Source: an uncultured Collinsella sp. | GTDB lineage: Bacteria; Actinomycetota; Coriobacteriia; Coriobacteriales; Coriobacteriaceae | Assembly: GCA_947002045.1 (NCBI GenBank) | Contig: CAMQJB010000027.1 | Location: 1 to 27,140 of the forward strand | Direction: 5' to 3' | Length of the DNA: 27,140 nucleotides | In this document: positions 1-7,350 of the stretch, in pieces | Numbering within the stretch: the stretch's first letter is position 1 | Layout of the letters: each line of letters begins with the position of its first letter | Notes under the pieces: model-generated | Told to the model about the DNA's origin: nothing | What the model saw: only the letters and a program-made list of their open reading frames with translations | The model's database searches: none | Made by a program: the position numbers and the translations under genes

Positions 1-53
1 ACCTACAACAGCGCGGTTAACAGCCGCGTGCTCTACCATTGAGCTACCGAGGA
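1..53 (-). tRNA. tRNA-Asn (GTT), partial at window edge
   Basis: These 53 bases are identical to positions 109-161, the 5' part of the complete tRNA-Asn next door. They contain the 5' acceptor strand, D arm and anticodon arm with a GTT anticodon on the minus strand. The T arm and 3' acceptor strand lie beyond the window edge. It is the downstream member of a tandem pair read from the promoter near position 195. Confidence 0.93.
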
Positions 54-86
54 ATTTAAAGCCCAACGGAAAGGGCTGGAAAATTC

Positions 87-161
87 TGGCTCCCCGGGTA
101 GGACTCGAACCTACAACAGCGCGGTTAACAGCCGCGTGCTCTACCATTGAGCTACCGAGGA
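87..161 (-). tRNA. tRNA-Asn (GTT), complete
   Basis: On the minus strand this folds as a 75-nt tRNA including an encoded 3' CCA. The acceptor stem pairs TCCTCGG with CCGGGGA (one T:G pair), the discriminator base is G, and the anticodon loop reads CTGTTAA, giving GTT (Asn). The T loop contains the usual TTCGAGTCC. A 33-bp spacer separates it from the next, partial copy. Confidence 0.96.
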
Positions 162-191
162 ATAGGTGCGTGCTCTCAAGCAACGAAGTTT

Positions 192-219
192 ATTATACGG
201 ACGAATCAGCTCAGGGCAA
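192..219 (-). promoter_or_regulatory. sigma-70-type promoter for the tRNA-Asn pair
   Basis: On the minus strand a -35 box TTGCCC (214-219) and a perfect -10 box TATAAT (192-197) are separated by 16 bp, about 30 bp upstream of the first tRNA-Asn. Strand, distance and match are what is expected of a stable-RNA promoter. Confidence 0.75.
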
Positions 220-244
220 GAACTTTTTTGAGATTTTTTCCGAC

Positions 245-328
245 CTAGTCATTCAAGAACGTCCCCAATGACTAGTCGTTTAAGAACGTCCCCAACGACT
301 AGTCGTTTAAGAACGTCCCCAACGACTA
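245..328. repeat. three 27-bp tandem direct repeats with a palindromic core
   Basis: Units are 245-271, 272-298 and 299-325, followed by the first three bases of a fourth. Units 2 and 3 are identical; unit 1 differs at three positions. The junctions at 270-279 (one mismatch) and 297-306 form the palindrome CGACTAGTCG. On the minus strand each unit carries TTGGGGACGTTCTT. The array lies between the rpoD terminator and the tRNA promoter. No coding frame is evident. It resembles short dispersed extragenic elements, but the family cannot be named from this window alone. Confidence 0.85.
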
Positions 329-333
329 CATGA

Positions 334-367
334 AAGCGCCCTCAAGCTGATGTGCTTGAGGGCGCTT
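334..367 (-). terminator. hairpin terminator after rpoD
   Basis: A perfect 13-bp stem (334-346 with 355-367) closes an 8-nt loop just 10 bp past the rpoD stop. The following T-tract on the minus strand is weak, so it may act as a terminator or as a 3'-end stabiliser. Confidence 0.65.
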
Positions 368-376
368 CTGGCTTGA

Positions 377-1723
377 CTAGCTTTCGATGTAGTCCTTCAG
401 CTTGCTGCTGCGGCTGGGATGGCGGAGCTTGGCCAGAGTCTTGGACTCGATCTGGCGGATACGCTCGCGCGTGACGCCAAACTCGCGGCCGACTTCCTCG
501 AGCGTGCGGGGATGTCCGTCAACAAGGCCAAAGCGCAGCTCGATAACCTTGCGCTCACGATCGGCAAGCGAGTCGAGCACCTGGGTGAGCTGCTCCTGCA
601 GCATGGAGAAGCTGGCAGCATCGGGCGGAACGATAGCCTGGGAGTCCTCGATGAAGTCGCCCAGCTGGGAATCCTCTTCCTCGCCGATGGGGGTCTCGAG
701 CGACACGGGCTCCTGCGAAATCTTCTGGATCTCGCGGACGCGGTCGGCACTCATGTCCATCTCGGCACCAATCTCCTCGGGGGTCGGGTCGCGACCCAAG
801 TCCTGGAGAAGCTGGCGCTGCACGCGGACGAGCTTGTTGATGGTCTCGACCATGTGCACGGGAATACGGATGGTACGGGCCTGGTCGGCGATAGCACGCG
901 TGATGGCCTGGCGGATCCACCACGTGGCGTACGTGGAGAACTTAAAGCCCTTCTGGTAGTCGAACTTCTCGACGGCGCGGATCAGACCGAGGTTGCCCTC
1001 CTGGATCAGGTCCAGGAACAGCATGCCGCGACCGACATAGCGCTTAGCGATGGAGACGACCAGGCGCAGGTTGGCGCTGATGAGCGCCTGCTTGGCCTCG
1101 AGACCGACGTTCTCGATACGGGTCAGGCGACGCATCTCGGCGCGGGTGAGCTCGATCTCGCCCGCATCGGCGGCCTCGAGCTTCTCGGTGGCATCGAGAC
1201 CGGCCTCGATCTTCATGGCCAGATCGACCTCTTCGGAGGCGGTCAGCAGGTCGACCTTACCGATCTCCTTAAGGTACATACGAACCGGGTCGCCGGTCAG
1301 CATCACCGTGGAGGCATCGATGCCACGCACGCGCGAACGCGAACGGGACGTGCGCACGGTGCGCTTCTTCTTGCTCTTGGAAGAACCCATCTCGGCGTCG
1401 GCCTGACGGGCCATCTTAAGCTCGTGATCGTCGAGCGAGCCGGAATCGTGCTCGTCGTCATCGAAATCGTCGGTATCGCTATCGTTATCGTCATCGTCGA
1501 CGTCCATGGGGGCGTCGTCGTTACCGCTCGCGGAGATAATCTGGATGCCGCTGTTGCGCAGCGCGGAATACACCGCGTTGAGCTGCTCGTCAGACACATC
1601 GATATCCTTCAGGGCGACCTGAATCTCGTCCTCGGTTACCGAAGTCCTGTTTGAGCCGTTGCCCATGAGCTTTGCAACGTAGGATTCCAGCCCAGTACCC
1701 GTGCTCTCACTCTTTTTTGGCAC
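377..1723 (-). CDS. rpoD: primary RNA polymerase sigma factor (RpoD/SigA)
   Basis: This is the housekeeping sigma-70 subunit that directs RNA polymerase to -35/-10 promoters. An N-terminal region-1.1-like segment is followed by a very acidic stretch and a Lys/Arg/Ser-rich stretch, then region 1.2 (DPVRMYLKEIG), region 2 (ANLRLVVSIAKRYVGRGM, with the melting segment FKFSTYATWWIRQAI), region 3, and region 4 with the helix-turn-helix TLEEVGREFGVTRERIRQIE. I prefer the GTG start at 1723 (448 aa): AGGGAGA lies at the right distance before it, while the ATG at 1738 (453 aa) has no visible ribosome binding site and includes that AGGGAG as codons. It is the last gene of the rimP-to-rpoD cluster, 95-110 bp after dnaG, the classic dnaG-rpoD pairing. 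The window's other promoters match its expected specificity. Confidence 0.96.
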   Translation of the reverse strand: MPKKSESTGTGLESYVAKLMGNGSNRTSVTEDEIQVALKDIDVSDEQLNAVYSALRNSGIQIISASGNDDAPMDVDDDDNDSDTDDFDDDEHDSGSLDDHELKMARQADAEMGSSKSKKKRTVRTSRSRSRVRGIDASTVMLTGDPVRMYLKEIGKVDLLTASEEVDLAMKIEAGLDATEKLEAADAGEIELTRAEMRRLTRIENVGLEAKQALISANLRLVVSIAKRYVGRGMLFLDLIQEGNLGLIRAVEKFDYQKGFKFSTYATWWIRQAITRAIADQARTIRIPVHMVETINKLVRVQRQLLQDLGRDPTPEEIGAEMDMSADRVREIQKISQEPVSLETPIGEEEDSQLGDFIEDSQAIVPPDAASFSMLQEQLTQVLDSLADRERKVIELRFGLVDGHPRTLEEVGREFGVTRERIRQIESKTLAKLRHPSRSSKLKDYIES

Positions 1724-1755
1724 AGATTCTCCCTTCATAGTCCACAGGACTCATT

Positions 1756-1764
1756 ACTTTAGCA
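1756..1764 (-). promoter_or_regulatory. possible extended -10 promoter for rpoD
   Basis: The dnaG-rpoD gap contains TGCTAAAGT on the minus strand, an extended -10 shape (TGN before TAAAGT), 33 bp before the GTG start. No good -35 box lies at 16-18 bp. It would let rpoD be transcribed separately from the long upstream operon. The evidence is only motif resemblance. Confidence 0.3.
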
Positions 1765-1833
1765 CACACATTGACGTCTATACCCAAAATTCAGACTGGA
1801 TATAGGCGCGAATACGCTGGTTGACCACAACAT

Positions 1834-3948
1834 CTAGGCTTGGTCGGCGTCCGTGGTCTCCAAACCGATCAAACGGAACGGATCTGCCACGCCGCCGATC
1901 GACTTTTGGAGCTCACGCTGACGCTGAGAATCTTGCATCGCCTGCATCGTCAGCACACGGCGCGCCTCATCGTCGAGCGACCGGTCCTGGCGAAGCTTGG
2001 CCTGTGCGGCGCGCATGCGGCGCTTGATGGTGTAGAGCTCAAGGGTATCGAGCATAAACACGATGTTCGTCTCGGTGGGGTGCTTGCTCGTCGACGAAAT
2101 GCGCCCGGCGCTGACAAGCGACGCTGCCTCGGGACACACCGCGCGCGCCGCATCCATGCACGCCGTGGGGTCGGTGCCCGGCGGCGTCGCGAGCACGGCC
2201 CACGCGATGGACTCGTGGCGCGGATCCACCCACTCGATCGAGCAGATGCGGTCGGCATACGTGCGGAACAGGTCGGGGTAGCTCGTGAGCATCGTCAGCA
2301 GCTCGCGCTCCCCCGCCAAAGACTTTCGTTCCAGGTCGGTCAGCACGATCGGCATCGTCGGTGCCGCGGGCGCGCCCGTTGCATCGGCAACCGGCGCCGC
2401 GCCATCCATGCCAACCGGCACATCGATCGGCGGCACATCGTCGACGACCTCGACCGGCGCGGCCCCATAGGCCTCGAGCGGCACATAGTCGTACGGTTCT
2501 TCCTCGACCGGTGTGGACACCGGAGGCGTCACCCCCGACGCCCAAGCACCGCGAGACGTCCCTTGCGAACCAGACGCCCGACCGCCCGCGCTGCCTGCAC
2601 GCTCGGCCTGCGCCCGCTGGCGCTCGTAGTTCTGCTCGCGACGACGCTCGGCGTCCTCGCGCTTGGCAACATCGCGAAACACACGGCCCGAGCTCGAACG
2701 CACCGTCTCCAAGTCCAGCCCCAGCAGGTCGGCAATCTGGATAAAGTACGTATCGATCATGTAGCTATCGCGCAGCGGATAGATGAGCGTCAGTGCGTCC
2801 TCGAGCGCCTTGGCACGACCGCCCGGCGTGGCAATGTCACTCGACTCCTGCAGTGAGCGGTACACAAAGTCCATGAGCGGCTCGGCGGCATCGATGCGCG
2901 CCTGCAGCGCCTCGCCACCATGCGCTGTGATGAACTCCATGGGGTCGTTGCCGTCGGGAAGCACCACGCAGCGCAGGTCCATCGAATCCTGCTCGATAAA
3001 CTGAATCGCGCGTCGTGCGGCCTTTTGACCGGCGGCATCGCCGTCGAACATATACACAATGCGCTTGGCAAAACGGGTGAGCGTCTTTACATGATGTTCC
3101 GTCAGCGCCGTGCCCAGCGTGGCGACGACGTTTTTAATCCCCGCCTCCCAGCAGGCGATGCAATCGGTATATCCCTCCACCACGATGGCGGTATCCTGCG
3201 CGACGATAAACTCCTTAGCCCAGTTAAAGCCGTAGAGGTTTCGCTTTTTATGGAACACGCTCGTCTCGGCGGTGTTGAGGTACTTAGGCTGTCCGTCGCC
3301 CATAATGCGCCCGCCAAAGGCGATATTATGACCCTGCTCGTCAAAGATGGGAAACATCACGCGGTCGTAAAAACGGTCGGCAAGCTGCCCGCGCCCACGG
3401 CTCACGGCCACGTTGGCGTCGATCATCTCCTGCGGCGTAAAGCCCGCCTGCGACAGATGCGACACCAGCGCGTTGCGACCCGGCGCAAAGCCCAGGCAGT
3501 AGCGGCGGCAGACGTCGCCGCCCATACCGCGGCTGGCGAAATACTCGCGCGGACGGCTGTCCTTACCGCGCATGAGCATGGTGTGATAGAACTGGGCGGT
3601 CTCGGCGCACAGATCGTAGATGCGGGCGCGCTTGGTGCCGCGCTCGCGATAGGCGCCGGTATCGTGCAGCTCAATGCCGGCACGGTCGGCCAGGTAGCGA
3701 ATCGACTCGGGAAAGCTCAGGTTCTCGCGCTTCATGATGTAGGTGAAGACGTCGCCGCCCTCGCCACAGCCAAAGCAGTGCCACACCTGCGTGGCGGGGA
3801 TAATGTGAAACGACGGGGTCTTTTCGCCATGGAAGGGACAGCAGCCCCAAAACTCATGGCCGCGGGGCTTAAGCTCAACCGTTTCCTGCACGATGGCAAC
3901 CAGGTCGGACGCAGCACGCACCTGGTCTTTTTCCTCATCGCTAATCAC
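1834..3948 (-). CDS. dnaG: DNA primase DnaG
   Basis: DnaG makes RNA primers for DNA replication and works with the DnaB helicase. The N-terminal CHC2 zinc finger is visible (C37, H40, C58, C61), then the catalytic core with TOPRIM motifs EGYTD (258-262) and DGDAAG (from 302). A C-terminal helical helicase-binding region follows after about residue 545. At 704 aa it is longer than the roughly 600 aa usual for the family; the excess is a low-complexity linker at about 425-545 rich in Arg/Gln/Gly, then Pro/Val/Ala/Asp. The start is GTG, preceded by GGGGGTGAG, and the gene overlaps the end of ribF by 8 bp, which suggests translational coupling. Confidence 0.96.
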   Translation of the reverse strand: MISDEEKDQVRAASDLVAIVQETVELKPRGHEFWGCCPFHGEKTPSFHIIPATQVWHCFGCGEGGDVFTYIMKRENLSFPESIRYLADRAGIELHDTGAYRERGTKRARIYDLCAETAQFYHTMLMRGKDSRPREYFASRGMGGDVCRRYCLGFAPGRNALVSHLSQAGFTPQEMIDANVAVSRGRGQLADRFYDRVMFPIFDEQGHNIAFGGRIMGDGQPKYLNTAETSVFHKKRNLYGFNWAKEFIVAQDTAIVVEGYTDCIACWEAGIKNVVATLGTALTEHHVKTLTRFAKRIVYMFDGDAAGQKAARRAIQFIEQDSMDLRCVVLPDGNDPMEFITAHGGEALQARIDAAEPLMDFVYRSLQESSDIATPGGRAKALEDALTLIYPLRDSYMIDTYFIQIADLLGLDLETVRSSSGRVFRDVAKREDAERRREQNYERQRAQAERAGSAGGRASGSQGTSRGAWASGVTPPVSTPVEEEPYDYVPLEAYGAAPVEVVDDVPPIDVPVGMDGAAPVADATGAPAAPTMPIVLTDLERKSLAGERELLTMLTSYPDLFRTYADRICSIEWVDPRHESIAWAVLATPPGTDPTACMDAARAVCPEAASLVSAGRISSTSKHPTETNIVFMLDTLELYTIKRRMRAAQAKLRQDRSLDDEARRVLTMQAMQDSQRQRELQKSIGGVADPFRLIGLETTDADQA

Positions 3949-4948
3949 GGATGCTCACCCCCTGCTCACCCAAATGATGACGGATATCGTCAATATTACC
4001 CTCGACGGTCGCGATCAACACGTCCAGCGAATCGAACACGCGCGATGGGCGCAGCCAACGCGTAAACGCCAGCGACACCGAGGCGCCGTACAGGTCGCCC
4101 GCATACCCGATCAAGTTGGCCTCAAGATGCGCCGAGGCGGCATCGTCGGCATACGTCGGCGGCAGGCCCACGTTGACGGCGGCAGGCCATACGGTATCAT
4201 CGACCAGCACCAGGCCCTCGTAGACGCCATCGGCAGGCACCTGAATGCCCTCGGGCACCTGAATATTTGCCGTGGGAAAACCCATGTCGGAACCCTGGTG
4301 ACGACCGCCGGCAACAATACCTCGCAGCATGTACGGACGGCCAAGCAGCTCGGCGGCAAGCTCGACATGACCCTGGCACAGCTCCTGGCGAATACGGGTG
4401 GCACAGATCGTCTGCCCATCGACGCACAGCAGCTCGTGGCCAAAGACGTCAACGCCGCGCTCGGCACCCCATGTCTGCATCTCGGCAACGCCCGAGGCGC
4501 CGCCGCGGCCTAACCTAAAGTCGCTACCCACGCGAATCGAACGGATATCGACGACGCGTGACAGCAGCTCAAGAAAGCCCACGTGGTCGAGTGCCGCAAC
4601 CGCAGGCGTGAAGGGAACGGCTACGACCGCATCGACCCCGGTGAGAGCCAGGGCATGCAGGCGGTCGGCCGTCGTCATCAGTTTTTGAGCAGGCGAAGGG
4701 CTCACCACCACGTCTGGGTCGGGATCGAAGGTGACCACGACCGCCTTGCAGCCATGGTCACGCGCATCGTGAACGACCGCGTCGATCAGTTCGTGATGCC
4801 CCCGATGCACACCGTCGAACACGCCGATGGCGATCGACGCGGCGCCCAAGCTCGCGCAATCATCAAACGCATCGGCGGAGACGATACGGGGCTCATCCGA
4901 CTCGCCCGCGAAAAAAATACGCGCGAGCTCGTGGGAGTCCAGCATCAT
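3941..4948 (-). CDS. ribF: bifunctional riboflavin kinase / FAD synthetase
   Basis: RibF phosphorylates riboflavin to FMN and adenylates FMN to FAD in the cytoplasm. The N-terminal nucleotidyltransferase half shows GVFDGVHRGH (42-51), the HxGH-like nucleotide site. The C-terminal riboflavin-kinase half shows GFPTAN (about 222-227). Its 335-aa length is normal. The ATG start overlaps the truB stop as ATGA, and the 3' end overlaps dnaG by 8 bp. A truB-ribF pair inside a rimP-nusA-infB-rbfA cluster is a very widespread bacterial arrangement. Confidence 0.95.
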   Translation of the reverse strand: MMLDSHELARIFFAGESDEPRIVSADAFDDCASLGAASIAIGVFDGVHRGHHELIDAVVHDARDHGCKAVVVTFDPDPDVVVSPSPAQKLMTTADRLHALALTGVDAVVAVPFTPAVAALDHVGFLELLSRVVDIRSIRVGSDFRLGRGGASGVAEMQTWGAERGVDVFGHELLCVDGQTICATRIRQELCQGHVELAAELLGRPYMLRGIVAGGRHQGSDMGFPTANIQVPEGIQVPADGVYEGLVLVDDTVWPAAVNVGLPPTYADDAASAHLEANLIGYAGDLYGASVSLAFTRWLRPSRVFDSLDVLIATVEGNIDDIRHHLGEQGVSIRD

Positions 4949-5877
4949 CGAACACCGCCGATTGCCTGCGGAAAGACGTGCTCCATTACAAAGCGACCGC
5001 CCTCGATACGGGCGAGCGCCTTGAGCCCGCCATCAAGCACCAGCGCAAACGGCGCCTTCGACGCATCGAAGCCCACAAGCGCGCGCTCAATAGGAATACG
5101 ACGTCCGCACAGCAGATCGTCGGCAAGATCGCCCGGCAAGTCGACGCGCGTGGCGCCCAGTGCCGCAATGGGATCCAAGGCAAAGCCGGCAGCGGATTCG
5201 GCAGAAAGTTCCTCGACCGCATGGCAGGCACCGATGGAAACAACACCGGAGGCCGTACGGCGCAGCGCGGAAATATGTGCCGCGTTGTCGCAGGCGCGGC
5301 CCAAATCGCGAGCGAGCGCACGGATATAGGTGCCCTTGCTCACCGAAAACGCCACGGTCCAAACGCACGCTTCGCCCTCGCCGCCCACGGCAATCAGGTC
5401 GGCGGAGTACACCTCGACAGGACGCGGGGGTAACTCAACGGCATTGCCCTCGCGCGCAGCCTTATAGGCGCGCACGCCGTTGACCGAAATGGCCGAAAAC
5501 GCCGGCGGTACCTGCATCTGCGGGCCCAACATGGCGCACAGGTGATCGCGGACATAGGCCGGATCGCGCAGGTCGGCGGCAACGGGCACCGTGCGGACGG
5601 CCTCGCCCTCCGCATCATCGGTATTGGTCTCGACGCCAAACGAGATGTCGGCGACGTAGCTTTTGGTATCAAGCGTAAGCATGCCCAGCAGACGTGTGGC
5701 CTGACCCACGCCCACCACCATGACACCCGATGCCATGGGGTCGAGCGTTCCGGCATGACCGACACGCCGCTCATGGAGGGCGCGCCGGCATTGCGAAACC
5801 ACGTCGTGGGACGTGCAGCCCACCGGCTTATCGACGGCGAGCAGCATATTGAGTTGAGAAGGTGTACGACGAGCCAT
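4945..5877 (-). CDS. truB: tRNA pseudouridine-55 synthase TruB
   Basis: TruB isomerises U55 to pseudouridine in the T loop of nearly all elongator tRNAs. The family signature RVGHAGTLDPMASGV is at about residues 38-52 and contains the catalytic Asp (D46). The N-terminal LLAVDKPVGCTSHDVV is also typical. A small C-terminal PUA-like region completes the 310-aa protein. It starts 15 bp after the nrnA stop and overlaps ribF by 4 bp, so it is almost certainly co-transcribed with both. Confidence 0.96.
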   Translation of the reverse strand: MARRTPSQLNMLLAVDKPVGCTSHDVVSQCRRALHERRVGHAGTLDPMASGVMVVGVGQATRLLGMLTLDTKSYVADISFGVETNTDDAEGEAVRTVPVAADLRDPAYVRDHLCAMLGPQMQVPPAFSAISVNGVRAYKAAREGNAVELPPRPVEVYSADLIAVGGEGEACVWTVAFSVSKGTYIRALARDLGRACDNAAHISALRRTASGVVSIGACHAVEELSAESAAGFALDPIAALGATRVDLPGDLADDLLCGRRIPIERALVGFDASKAPFALVLDGGLKALARIEGGRFVMEHVFPQAIGGVR

Positions 5878-5892
5878 GTACCATCCAAAAAG

Positions 5893-6936
5893 TTAGAGCT
5901 CGACGATCACCGAAGCGGGATCCTCCCCTACCAGCTCGGCCAGCATGGGAAGTGCCGCGGTGAGCGTCTCGGAAATCGTTCCGGCGTTGGTAAAGCCGGC
6001 GGCAGCGTGGTGCCCACCTCCGCCAAAGTTGGCCGCAATCTCGGAAACATCAAGATCGCCCTTGGAGCGCAGGTTGCCGCGCACCTTGGTATCGCCCTCG
6101 ATGCCCTTAAGGAACAGGCAGACCTCGACGCCCATCACCGAGCGCACCACATCGACCAGGCCGTCACACTCGTCCGAGGTGACACCGCATTCCTTGAGGT
6201 CGCTCTCGTATGCGTAGCTATACGCCACGCGACCGTGCGCGACCGTCTTGATGCGACCCATGACGATGGACTTGAGGTGCAAGAACTCGACACGCATGCT
6301 CTGGTAGACCTCGAGCGCGACGCGCGCCGGATCGGCACCGTGCGCCACCAGACGCGAGGCGGCATGAAACGCTGCGGCATCGGCGTTCTGATACTGAAAA
6401 CGACCGGTGTCGGTGACCAGGCCGCACAGTAGACAGGTGGCGATGCTATCGCTTGCGGTAATGCCGCAATCGGCCAAAAAGCGGTCGATGATCATGGCAC
6501 AAGCAGCGGCATTGACGCACCTAAGGCTGACCTCGGCAAACTCCTCACGCGCCGGGTGATGGTCAAAGCATGCCACATGGGCCGAACGACGGAGAACCTC
6601 GGCGGAATTATTGAGGCGTTCGACGACCGGCACGTCCACCGAGATGAACAGGTCCGGGTTGCCGGTGTAGGCAGATGCCGGCACCAGCAGATCGGCGCCC
6701 TCCATAAAACGGTAGATGCGCGGAACGGGATCGTCGTCTGCCAGCAGCAGGGCGATGTCCTTGTCGGGGAACACCTTCATAAGCGAAAGGCCCAGGCCCA
6801 ACACGGAGCCCAAGGCATCGCCGTCGGGAGAAGTGTGACCCGAGATCGCAATGGAGGACGCATCCTCGATGAGCTCGAGGATGCGTCGTTTAATATCTGC
6901 AGACTCGCACGAGGCGAGGTCGGCGGAATTAGTCAT
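5893..6936 (-). CDS. nrnA: DHH-family oligoribonuclease / pAp phosphatase (NrnA-like)
   Basis: NrnA-type DHH phosphoesterases degrade very short oligoribonucleotides and dephosphorylate pAp to AMP. The metal-binding motifs are present: HTSPDGDA (H34, D38, D40), a further Asp in FISVDVP, and FDHHP at about 121-125. The C-terminal DHHA1 domain has GGGGHHAAAGF at about residue 302. The length of 347 aa is slightly above the usual 310-320. It overlaps the rbfA 3' end by 8 bp, with an AGGAGG inside rbfA serving as its ribosome binding site. rbfA-nrnA-truB is a common bacterial order. The exact substrate preference is inferred from the family. Confidence 0.9.
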   Translation of the reverse strand: MTNSADLASCESADIKRRILELIEDASSIAISGHTSPDGDALGSVLGLGLSLMKVFPDKDIALLLADDDPVPRIYRFMEGADLLVPASAYTGNPDLFISVDVPVVERLNNSAEVLRRSAHVACFDHHPAREEFAEVSLRCVNAAACAMIIDRFLADCGITASDSIATCLLCGLVTDTGRFQYQNADAAAFHAASRLVAHGADPARVALEVYQSMRVEFLHLKSIVMGRIKTVAHGRVAYSYAYESDLKECGVTSDECDGLVDVVRSVMGVEVCLFLKGIEGDTKVRGNLRSKGDLDVSEIAANFGGGGHHAAAGFTNAGTISETLTAALPMLAELVGEDPASVIVEL

Positions 6937-7339
6937 CTAAAGCTGCCTCCTGGGCGGCATCCGCTATGGGGTAGCCGTCCTCGTCCTTTTCGATCGCAAG
7001 CGTGGCCGGAACGTTTTCCAGCGCACGTGTGATGCGCTCGGCCTCATCGGTCGAGCGATCGATGCGAAAATCGAGCTCGGGCGTGACGCGCCAATCGAGC
7101 GAGCGAGCCAACAGGCTGCGAATACGTCCCTTGGCGCTGGCGAGCGCCTCCATGACCTCATCGTAGCGGCTCGCATCGCACGACACGTACACGCGCGCGA
7201 ACGAACGGTCCACCGCGACCTCGACCGCGGTCAGGGTGACCAGGTCGAGACGCGGGTCGGAAACCTCAAAGAGCAGGATATAACCAAGCTTCTCGCGAAG
7301 CTGCTCGCCCAAACGGCGGGTTGCCTGCGTTTGCTTCAT
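6929..7339 (-). CDS. rbfA: 30S ribosome-binding factor RbfA
   Basis: RbfA is a KH-type RNA-binding protein needed for late 16S rRNA maturation and 30S assembly. The 136-aa sequence has the family features: an N-terminal RRLGEQLREKLGYILLFEV, then DPRLDLVTLTAVEVAVDRSFARV, and a final segment with TPELDFRIDRS. The C-terminal tail is acidic. It lies 11 bp after infB, with a GGGGGT ribosome binding site overlapping the infB stop region, and overlaps nrnA at its end. Confidence 0.95.
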   Translation of the reverse strand: MKQTQATRRLGEQLREKLGYILLFEVSDPRLDLVTLTAVEVAVDRSFARVYVSCDASRYDEVMEALASAKGRIRSLLARSLDWRVTPELDFRIDRSTDEAERITRALENVPATLAIEKDEDGYPIADAAQEAALDD

Positions 7340-7350
7340 AGCGCTACCCC

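Noticed and set aside
245..328. A small CRISPR array
   Set aside because: The units are contiguous 27-bp tandem repeats with no variable spacers, and no cas genes are present.
419..1654. Long plus-strand frames opposite rpoD, and similar ones opposite nusA, guaB, the GH32 gene and the PTS gene
   Set aside because: All mirror strongly supported minus-strand genes and lack ribosome binding sites or family motifs.
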